From the NCBI RefSeq assembly GCF_016482685.1, contig NZ_JACYHF010000027.1:1-64000 (forward strand): a DNA stretch of 64,000 bases. The letters run 5' to 3'. Made by a program: the position numbers and the translations under genes. The notes below the pieces were generated by a model that was not told where the DNA came from, searched no databases, and saw only the letters and a program-made list of their open reading frames with translations. The stretch's first letter is position 1, and the number at the start of each line of letters is the position of its first letter. The stretch comes from Streptomyces sp. DSM 110735. Its GTDB lineage: Bacteria > Actinomycetota > Actinomycetes > Streptomycetales > Streptomycetaceae. Below are positions 34,959 to 42,900 of the stretch, in pieces.

Positions 34959-36184
34959 GCGGCGGCGCGAACGACCGTCCGCTGCGCATCGTGCGGCTCG
35001 CCAACTTCGTCGCCCCGGCCTCCGGCGGGCTGCGCACCGCCCTGCGCGAACTGGGGCGGGGCTATCGCCTCGCGGGCCACGAACCCGTGCTCGTCGTCCC
35101 CGGCGCCCGGCACACCGACCGCGAGACCGAGCAGGGGCGCGTCATCACCCTCCCCGGACCCCTGCTGCCCGGCACCGGCGGCTACCGCGTCCTGACCGGA
35201 CGGGCACGCGTCGCCGCCCTCCTGGAGGAGCTGGCCCCCGACCGCCTGGAGGTCTCCGACCGTACGACCCTGCGCTGGACCGGACGGTGGGCGCGACGCG
35301 CCCGGGTACCCGCCGTCATGGTCTCGCACGAGACCGCCGACGGTGTGCTGCGCACCTGGGGCGTGCCCGAACGCCTCTCCTGCCGGACCGCCGACGCCCT
35401 CAACGTCCGCACCGCGCACGTCTACGCGCGCGTGGTGTGCACGACCGAGTTCGCCGCCCGCGAGTTCCTGCGCGTCGGCGCGCGCAACGTCGTCCGCGCC
35501 CCGCTCGGCGTCGACCTGACGGAACGGCATCCCGCGCTCCGGCACGCGGGTGCGCGCGCGGCGTACGCGCGCGGGGACGGGACGCTGCTCCTGCTGTGCT
35601 CGCGGCTGTCCGTGGAGAAGCGTCCGGGTACGGCGCTCGACGCGCTGGAGGTGCTGCTGCGGCGCGGGCGGCGGGCGGTGCTGGTGGTCGCCGGGGACGG
35701 TCCGCTGCGCGCCCGCCTGGAGGCACGCGCGCGGGAACGCGCACTGCCCGTCCTCTTCGCCGGTCACATCGGCGACCGGGCCGCCCTCGGCGCGCTCCAG
35801 GCGGCAGCCGACGTGTGCCTGGCGCCCGGTCCCGCCGAGACCTTCGGGCTGTCCGCGCTGGAGGCGATGGCGTGCGGGACGCCCGTCGCGGTGAGCGCGT
35901 CCTCCGCGCTGCCCGAGGTCGTCGGACCGGCGGGCGCCGTCGCGGCCGACCACGGCGCGGGGTTCGCGGACGCGGTGGAGACGCTGCTCGACCGGCCGGA
36001 GCGGGTACGGCGCGAGGCGGCACGCGCGCGTGCCGAGTGCTTCGGGTGGGGAGCGGCGGTGGAGGCGTTCCTGGCGGCTCATGACGCGCCGTTGCCCGGG
36101 GGCGCCACGGGTCGGTCCGGCGGGGGAGAGGGTGCCGTACGGGAGCACGGCGTGGCGCGCGAGCGCGAGGAGGGGACCGTATGA
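34955..36184 (+). CDS. family 4 glycosyltransferase
   Basis: The 409-residue GT-B enzyme has an N-terminal acceptor domain with VRLANFVAPASGGLRTAL (about 11-28), a donor-site LLCSRLSVEKRPGTALDAL (about 213-231), and PAETFGLSALEAMACGTPVA (about 292-311). It is coupled by ATGA overlaps to the glycosyltransferase before it and the SGNH hydrolase after it, so the three probably build or modify one glycolipid or glycan. The C-terminal 30 residues are Gly/Arg-rich and disordered. Confidence 0.88.
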   Translation: MSGGANDRPLRIVRLANFVAPASGGLRTALRELGRGYRLAGHEPVLVVPGARHTDRETEQGRVITLPGPLLPGTGGYRVLTGRARVAALLEELAPDRLEVSDRTTLRWTGRWARRARVPAVMVSHETADGVLRTWGVPERLSCRTADALNVRTAHVYARVVCTTEFAAREFLRVGARNVVRAPLGVDLTERHPALRHAGARAAYARGDGTLLLLCSRLSVEKRPGTALDALEVLLRRGRRAVLVVAGDGPLRARLEARARERALPVLFAGHIGDRAALGALQAAADVCLAPGPAETFGLSALEAMACGTPVAVSASSALPEVVGPAGAVAADHGAGFADAVETLLDRPERVRREAARARAECFGWGAAVEAFLAAHDAPLPGGATGRSGGGEGAVREHGVAREREEGTV

Positions 36185-37185
36185 GAACCCTGCGCTTCGT
36201 GGCCCTCGGCGACTCGCTCACCGAGGGCGTGGGCGACCCCGCTCCCGGCGGACCGCGTGGCTGGGCCGCCCTGCTGGCGGGCGGGCTGCGGGAGGACCCC
36301 GGACGGGTGGAGTTCGCCAACCTCGCCGTCAGCGGGGCGCGCGTCCGGGACGTGCTGGACCGGCAGACCCCGGCGGGACTCGGGCTCCGTCCCGACCTGG
36401 TGTCCGTGGCGGTCGGCGTCAACGACACCCTGCGCGGCTCCTTCGACATCCACGAGGTGGCCGTAGGACTCGACCGGGTCTACGCCGCCTTCACCGGGCA
36501 GGGCGCCACCCTGCTCACCCTCTGCCTGCCCGACCCCGGCGCCCTCCTCGGTCTGCCCGCCGCCCTCGCCCGCCCGCTGGCCCGGCGTCAACGCGCCGTC
36601 AACGCCGTGACCCACGCGCTGTCCGACCGGTACGGCGCGGTCCATCTCCACGCCCACGAGGGCGCCTGGCTCACCGACCGTGCCCTGTGGAGCGCCGACC
36701 GGCTGCACCCCGGCGAACGCGGGCACCGGCACCTCGCCGCCCGCTGCCACGCCGTACTCGCCCGCGCGGGCCTGGCCACCGGTGCCCCGCCGTCCCCCGA
36801 CCCCGAACACCCCGCACCGACCCGCGCCGCGCGGCTGTGGTGGCTGGCCACCGCGGGCACCGGCTGGGTGGCCCGGCGCTGCACCGACCTGCTGCCCGGA
36901 CTGCTGCGTCTGGCCGCCGAGGAGGTACGCCACGGCACGGGAGCCGAACTGGACGCCCGCGCGTCGGCGGAGACGGCGGGGGCGCTGGCCGCGCTGTCGT
37001 CCTCGGTGCCGGTGCCGGTGCCGGTGCCGGTGCCGGTGCTGCTGCTGCCGCCGCTGCCGCTGCCGCTGCCGCTGCCGGTGCCCGTGCCCGTGCCGGTGCC
37101 CGCGCCCTGTCCCGCCGTGCGGCGGGTGCCGGTGCGGCGGACCGGCACCGATCCGGTTCACCCGATCCGGTCCCCGGCACCATGA
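36181..37185 (+). CDS. SGNH/GDSL hydrolase with Val-Pro repeat tail
   Basis: The 334-residue esterase-like protein has the family blocks: FVALGDSLTEGVGD (about 5-18, nucleophile Ser), the Gly of NLAVSGARV, VGVNDTLRG (Asn block) and DRLHPGERGHRHLA (Asp/His pair, about 177-190). No signal peptide is present. The C-terminal 55 residues are a Val/Leu-Pro repeat encoded by GGTGCC hexanucleotides, which look slippage-prone. Coupled by ATGA to the preceding glycosyltransferase; it may deacylate the same product. Confidence 0.88.
   Translation: MRTLRFVALGDSLTEGVGDPAPGGPRGWAALLAGGLREDPGRVEFANLAVSGARVRDVLDRQTPAGLGLRPDLVSVAVGVNDTLRGSFDIHEVAVGLDRVYAAFTGQGATLLTLCLPDPGALLGLPAALARPLARRQRAVNAVTHALSDRYGAVHLHAHEGAWLTDRALWSADRLHPGERGHRHLAARCHAVLARAGLATGAPPSPDPEHPAPTRAARLWWLATAGTGWVARRCTDLLPGLLRLAAEEVRHGTGAELDARASAETAGALAALSSSVPVPVPVPVPVLLLPPLPLPLPLPVPVPVPVPAPCPAVRRVPVRRTGTDPVHPIRSPAP
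37005..37100. repeat. GGTGCC hexanucleotide repeat inside the SGNH gene
   Basis: Five perfect tandem GGTGCC units (37005-37034) are followed by related CTGCCG/GTGCCC units to about 37100. They encode alternating Val-Pro and Leu-Pro. Copy-number change would add or remove residues in pairs without a frameshift. Confidence 0.85.
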
Positions 37186-37262
37186 CCCCTCGTACACACG
37201 GCTCTTGACCGCCCCGCGCGAGCGGTCTCGCGCCGCTGTGACGCCCGTCGCTTCTGCGCCGT

Positions 37263-37293
37263 TTGGGTTGTTGTCAGATCGAGGACCTAATCT
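37263..37293 (+). promoter_or_regulatory. candidate promoter of the SMC-like operon
   Basis: TTGGGT (37263-37268) and TAATCT (37288-37293) are 19 nt apart. The -10 box ends 7 nt before the GTG at 37301, so the transcript would be leaderless or nearly so. The 115-bp gap after the SGNH gene holds nothing else recognisable. Confidence 0.45.
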
Positions 37294-37300
37294 GTGCACC

Positions 37301-38839
37301 GTGACTTCGCCTGCAACGACGGACAGCGTTCCGCCCCAGCTCAGCGCGGCGCCGCGCCCGGCGCCGGGCCCCGCCGCCGACGAGGGCCTGGCGCGGCGGC
37401 TGCGCGCGCTCGCCTGCACCGCGCCGCTGCACGACCTGGACGCGCGCAAGGCCAACCTGGCCGGCGAGTACTCGGTGTACGGCATGGCCGAGGTGGCGCT
37501 GGCCGCCATCGACCTGGTCACGCTCAACATGGACTTCGACACGGGCGCCGACAACGACCAGATAGTGGCCCGGCTCGTCCCGCGCATCGCCGCCCAGGCT
37601 CCGCACCGCCCCGCCCCCGAGCACGAGCGCGTGGCCCGCTGGGTCCTGGAGAACCTGATCAACGTCGGCAGCGCCGACCGGGGCTTCCGCGCGGTCTACG
37701 GCACCTTCGCGGCGGACGGCAGCTATGTGCGCCGCGACTACGACTTCAAGCTGATCGAAGAGGTCCCCGGACCCGGCGGCACCGTCTACCTGCGCACCAC
37801 CGACGAGGCGGTCAACGTCCTGGTCGGCGCCCTGGACACCGACGTCACCAGCGCCCAGATCGCCGCCGAGGTCAAGCTGGAGGTGCTGATCAGCCGGGGG
37901 CGCCTCGCCGACGCCCAGCTCGCCGCCGAGCAGGCCCGCTACCGCACCGTGCAGTACTCCGAGACGCTGCGCCGCGCCCTGGAGGCGACCCGGCGCAACG
38001 TCCGCGCGGTCGACTGGCTCAACTCGGTGCCCGACATGATCGCCGAGGCACTGGACCACGTGGCCGACCGCTACCGCCACGAGAACGCGATCCTCACCAA
38101 CATCCGCAAGGCCCGCGACGAGACCGAGGAACCCGAGCACAAGCGGCGCGCCGCCGAACTGGTCGACATCGTCAAGGACTGCATCCGGCGGCACACCCAG
38201 CTCCAGTCGCGGCTGCTGGAGGCGGGACCGCTGTTCCGCGCCGAGCAGGACCGGCAGGCGTTCGCCACGCCTGCGGCTTCCGCCGGCATCGACCTGTACG
38301 GGCATCTTGTCGCGCCGGTGCTGCCGTTGCCCGTGGAGCAGGCGATCCGGGTCACCGACGCGTTCTTCGCTCGCGGGACGGGGTTGCGGACGCCGGTGTC
38401 CGTGCGGGTGGCCGACCTCGTGGATATTTTGCTGACGCCGCCGGTGGAGCGGGAGCATCTTGGGGCGGAGATGCCGGAGCCGGATCTTATCGAGACGCCG
38501 GACGACAGTCGGTTCACCGACGACGAACTCGCTGCCGCCAAGCAGCTTCTCGACCTTCCGGCGGATGCCCCGCGCCGACTGTCCGGGCTGCTTGCCGAGG
38601 CTCGCAAGACCCCGGGCGTCGGCGGCGAGGACCTTGCCTATCTGGTCGCCCTGCTGGCGATCCACGCAGCGAGTCCCCCTGTTGGTACCGCCTACCGTCA
38701 GGGTGAGGAGAAGCTGCTCTTCGCCGTGGACGACGGCATCGAGTTGGACGATCCCGGATTCGGTGGGGCGGATCTCATCGTTGGCACTGCGTTGCTGGAC
38801 GCGGTGGGGATGGCTGCGGACCGTACGGAGGGGGCGTGA
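37301..38839 (+). CDS. kleisin-like subunit of an SMC-type system (MksF/JetA-like, inferred)
   Basis: The 512-residue protein is mostly helical with no catalytic motif. An N-terminal winged-helix-like region (about 40-130) leads into FKLIEEVPGPGGTVYLRTTDEAVNVL (about 150-175), then long amphipathic helices (about 185-330, including SAQIAAEVKLEVLISRGRLA and RRHTQLQSRLLEAG). The acidic C-terminal half contains another winged-helix-like segment. This and its place directly before a MukE-like and an SMC-like gene fit MukF/MksF/JetA kleisins. Family membership is inferred from context, not from a motif. Codon use becomes less GC-biased after about 38270. Confidence 0.6.
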   Translation: MTSPATTDSVPPQLSAAPRPAPGPAADEGLARRLRALACTAPLHDLDARKANLAGEYSVYGMAEVALAAIDLVTLNMDFDTGADNDQIVARLVPRIAAQAPHRPAPEHERVARWVLENLINVGSADRGFRAVYGTFAADGSYVRRDYDFKLIEEVPGPGGTVYLRTTDEAVNVLVGALDTDVTSAQIAAEVKLEVLISRGRLADAQLAAEQARYRTVQYSETLRRALEATRRNVRAVDWLNSVPDMIAEALDHVADRYRHENAILTNIRKARDETEEPEHKRRAAELVDIVKDCIRRHTQLQSRLLEAGPLFRAEQDRQAFATPAASAGIDLYGHLVAPVLPLPVEQAIRVTDAFFARGTGLRTPVSVRVADLVDILLTPPVEREHLGAEMPEPDLIETPDDSRFTDDELAAAKQLLDLPADAPRRLSGLLAEARKTPGVGGEDLAYLVALLAIHAASPPVGTAYRQGEEKLLFAVDDGIELDDPGFGGADLIVGTALLDAVGMAADRTEGA

Positions 38840-38875
38840 TGGTTCTGCCGGTGGGTGAGAGCGGGTTCGTCGTGG

Positions 38876-38907
38876 CTGGTCGCGCAGTTCCCCGCGCCCC
38901 TCAGGGA
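38876..38907. repeat. dispersed streptomycete intergenic repeat
   Basis: The block GCGCAGTTCCCCGCGCCCC with flanking bases, in the gap between the first two SMC-system genes, matches a short motif I remember as extremely common between genes in Streptomyces chromosomes. Only one copy was noticed here. Its function is not established. Confidence 0.5.
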
Positions 38908-38951
38908 GTTGTCCAGCACCTCGTTTTTCAGATCAGCAAGGAGTCTCAACC

Positions 38952-39830
38952 GTGAGCGAGTACGTCGAGTGGAGTGACGCCGAGGCCCCGGCGCCGCCGG
39001 TGAGCAGCGCCGTTACCCCCGCCGACGCCGCCGACGCGGCTCGGCTCGTCGCCTTTGGGTTGCAGCCGAAGTTGCAGCCCGCGCGGGATCAGGAGTACAC
39101 GGATCTGCTGCGCCGGTACCGGGAGGATCCGCCGTTCGCGCGGCTCGCGGATGCCGTAGCGAGTGGACTCGGGCTCGTTGTGCTTGAGGTGTCGGCGCGG
39201 GCGGGGATGGCGGTGACGGCGGCCGAGGACTCGGTGTTCGCGGTGCGGATGGGCGACTACGCGCGCCGGACCACCGCCGACTCCGGGGACCGGTTCCTGC
39301 ACGGGCTCGCGCATCTGTCCGTCGCCGCGCTGGCGTTCCCCCGGCCGGAGGACCTGGCCGACGACTCGTACATCGGGCGGGTGACCGTCAACGGCGTGGA
39401 CGCCTTCGTACGGCAGGCGTGCCGTCGCCTGGAGGAGCGGGCGCAGGAGGAGGGGGAGAACACCGACCCGGCGACCGACGCGCCCGGCCTGGAGGCAGCC
39501 TGGCGCATCTGGGCGCGGCGCAGCGCCACCGGTGCCACCAAAGACGCCCGGCGTCCGGCCGCCTCCACCACCGGTATCGTCGCCAAGGCGCTCGGGTTCC
39601 TCACCGACTCCGGGTTCCTCCAGCGCACCGGGGACGAGGGCGGCGGCACCTACCGCACCACCGCCCGCTACCAGCTCCAGGTACGCGACATGGCGGGCGG
39701 CGCGGCTCTCGCCGAACTGCTCGAGCTGGGCATAGTCCCGGACACCGGCGCCTCCGCGAGCCTGCTGCCCGCCGAGGAGAGCGACGACCTCGACCTGGTC
39801 GCCGACGCCGGACTGCCGTTCCACTCCTGA
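38952..39830 (+). CDS. MukE/KITE-like subunit of an SMC-type system (MksE/JetB-like, inferred)
   Basis: The 292-residue acidic protein has an N-terminal helical part (LLRRYREDPPFARLADAVAS, about 49-68) and a C-terminal winged helix (TTGIVAKALGFLTDSGFLQR, about 210-229, followed by the wing GGTYRTTARYQLQVRDMA). This is the layout expected for MukE/MksE/JetB KITE subunits, which bind kleisin and DNA. GTG at 38952 has a perfectly spaced AAGGAG (38938-38943). It lies between the kleisin-like and SMC-like genes. The first 95 codons are less GC-biased than the rest. Confidence 0.6.
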   Translation: MSEYVEWSDAEAPAPPVSSAVTPADAADAARLVAFGLQPKLQPARDQEYTDLLRRYREDPPFARLADAVASGLGLVVLEVSARAGMAVTAAEDSVFAVRMGDYARRTTADSGDRFLHGLAHLSVAALAFPRPEDLADDSYIGRVTVNGVDAFVRQACRRLEERAQEEGENTDPATDAPGLEAAWRIWARRSATGATKDARRPAASTTGIVAKALGFLTDSGFLQRTGDEGGGTYRTTARYQLQVRDMAGGAALAELLELGIVPDTGASASLLPAEESDDLDLVADAGLPFHS

Positions 39831-39903
39831 CGGCACGGGGCCCCTGCCGTCCCCCTCCACGCACCACCGCACCCTGTTCGAAGCCTTACGACGAGAGTCC
39901 GCC

Positions 39904-42900
39904 ATGTACGAGCTGTCCCGCGTCCGCCTCTACTCCATCGGGCCCGCCGGCGCGCGCTACGCCGACACCGTGCTCGACATGCGCGGCGTGGGCGCGCCCG
40001 TGCCCGACCCGGCGCCCGCCCAGGCGGAGTTCTTCGAGGAGGAGCCGTCGGGACCGCCGCGCCGTCCCGCGCCCGCGGGCGTGCTCTTCCTGGAGAACGG
40101 CGGCGGCAAGTCCGTCCTGCTGAAGCTGATCTTCTCGGTGATGCTCCCGGGTCACCGCAACACCCTCGGCGGCGCCAGCTCCGGCGTGCTGCGCAAGTTC
40201 CTGCTCGCGGACGACTGCGGTCATGTCGCCCTGGAGTGGCAGCACGTGCTGACCGGCGAGTGCGTGGTCGTCGGCAAGGCGAGCGAGTGGCGCGGTCGCC
40301 AGGTGTCCAACGACCCGCGCAAGTTCGCGGAAGCCTGGTACTCCTTCCGGCCCGGACCCGGGCTCAGCCTGGACAACCTGCCGGTCGCGGAGGCCACCTC
40401 CGTACGCCCGCCCGTCGAGGGCGCTTCCGGCGCGCGGGGGCGCCGCCGCACCATGAAGGGCTTTCGTGACGCCCTCACCGAGTTCGGCAAGAACTACCCG
40501 CACCTGGAAGTGCACTGGGAGGAGATCCACGAGCGCTGGACCGAGCACCTCGGTGAGCTGGGTCTCGACCCCGAACTCTTCCGCTACCAGCGGGAGATGA
40601 ACGCCGACGAGGGCGAGGCCGCCGGTCTCTTCGCGGTCAAGAAGGACTCCGACTTCACCGACCTGCTGCTGCGCGCCGTCACCGACACCCGGGACACCGA
40701 CGGACTCGCGGACCTGGTCAGCGGCTTCGGCAACAAGCTGGGCCGCCGCGCCGAACTCATGGCGGAACGCGACTTCACGGCGGGCTCCGTCGACCTGCTC
40801 GGCCGCATCGTGGAGTCCGCCGACGCCCGCGCCCGTGCCCGGGAGATCCACACGGGCGCCGAGCGCCGCACCCGCACCCTGGCCCGCAGGCTCTCCGCGC
40901 GCGCCGTGCGCGAGCGGGTCCGCGCCGCCGACCTCGCCCAGCGCGTCACGGCCGCCGCCTACACCGTCACCCACTCCGAGGGCGCCCGCGAGCGCAGCTC
41001 CCTCGTCGCCGCCGAACTCGCCTACCGGCACGCCTCGCTGGCGCTCGCTGCCGCAGAGAAGGCAGCCGCAGCGCAGAAGCGCGAACTGGCCGACGCCCGC
41101 ACCCTGTACTCCGCCTGGCAGGCCGCCGAGGCGGTGCTGCGCCACCGCGCCGCCGCCGACCGCGTCGCGCGCGTGTCCGCCGCGATCCAGGAGGCCGAAC
41201 GCGACGCCGCCCCCGCGCTCGCCGCCCGCGCCAAGGCCGCCGTCGACCTCGTACGCGCCCTGCACGCCGCCGCCGAGCGCGCCGAATCCCTCGCCAACGA
41301 GGAGGAGGAGCGTTCCGCCGCCCTCCAGGAGACCGGTGACGGCGCCTACCGCGACTCCACCACCGCCGCCACCGAGGCGCAGCGCGCCCGCAGCGAAGCC
41401 GGACACCTGCGCCAGCGCCTGGAAGAGGTCGAGCAGGAGACGGCCGAGGCGGTCCGGGCGGGCTGGCTGGACGACAGCGCCCCCGACGCCGACCCCGCCC
41501 GCGCCGCACTCGCGGCGAGCGACGCCGAGAAGACCACCGTCGCCGCCTGGGACGAGGCTCGCGAGGCTGCCCGGGGTGCCGTCGAGCGCGCCCGCGAGAC
41601 CGCCGCCGCCGAGTCCCGCGCCGAACTCACCGCCGCCCGCGCCGCCGACGCCGCCACCGCCGCCGACCGCGCCCACCAGGCAGAACGCCGCCTGGCCGAA
41701 GCCCTGGCCGCCGAGGACCGCCTCGCGGAACTCCTCGGTCTGCCCACCACCCGCGCCGCCGTCCCCGCCCAGCGCGACGGCGCCGAGGACCCCCGCGACG
41801 ACAGCGACAGCCCGCTCGTCGTCGAGGAACTCGACCGCTACGCCGACGAGTTGAAGTCCCTCCTCGACGACGCCGTCTCCGCCGCCGAACGCAGCCTGTT
41901 CGAGCTGCGCACCGCCGCCGCCGACGACACCCGCATCCTCGCCGCCCTCGGCGACGGCGGTCTGCTGCCGCCCGGACCCGACGTGCTCGCCACCGTGGAG
42001 TTCCTCGGCGAGCACGGCATCCCGGCACTGCCCGGCTGGCGCTACCTCGCCCAGTCCGTCGACCCCGCCGACCACGCGCGCGTGCTCGCCACCCGCCCCG
42101 AACTGGTCGACGGCGTCATCATCACCGACCCCGACACCCACGCCCGCGCCCGCGAGGCACTCGGCGACGCCGCGCTGCTGCCACGCTCCGCCGTCGCCGT
42201 CGGCACCGCCGCCGCGCTGCTCGCGCCCGCCCCGGCCGCCGACACGACGCCCGGCGACGTCTTCCTCGTCCCGCCGAACCCGGCCATGCACGACGAGTTC
42301 GCCGCCGACGAGGAGCGCCAGACCCTGCGCGCCCGCGCCGCCGCCCGCGACGAGGAGATCCGCACCCTCGCCGCCCGCCTCGGCAAGGACCGCGAACTCG
42401 CCGCCCGCCTCTCCTCCTGGCGCTCCGGCTGCCCCGCCGGACGCCTCACCGAACTCGCCGAAACCGCAGCCGAGGCCCGCGCCTTCGCCGAGGAGACCGA
42501 GGCAGAACTCGCCGAAGCCCGCACCCTGCGCGCGGAGGCGGACGAGATCGCTGCCGAGGCCGTACAGCTCCGCGACGAGAGGCAGGAAGCGGCACAGCGC
42601 GCCCGCCGCGCCGCCGACGCCCTCGCCGGACTCGCCCACCGGCTGCGCGAGCGCGCCGGATGGCAGCTCAAGCTGCGCGAACTGGCCGACGAGGCAGCCG
42701 AGTCCGAGGCGCGCACCCAGTCCTGCCTGGAACGCGCCCGCGCCGCCGACGAGGACCGCCGCGCCGCCCAGCGCGCCGCCGACGACGCCCGCCGCACCGC
42801 CCGCGCGCTGCGCGCCGAGCGCGCCGAGATCGCCGGCGCCCCCGACGACGTACCCGAGGACACCGACGGCGCCCCCGAGGCGTCGCTGCCCGCGCTGCGC

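Noticed and set aside
36680..37300. N-terminal extension of the kleisin-like protein by about 200 codons
   Set aside because: The extension is the SGNH hydrolase gene read in another frame; GTG 37301 follows a TAATCT promoter box.
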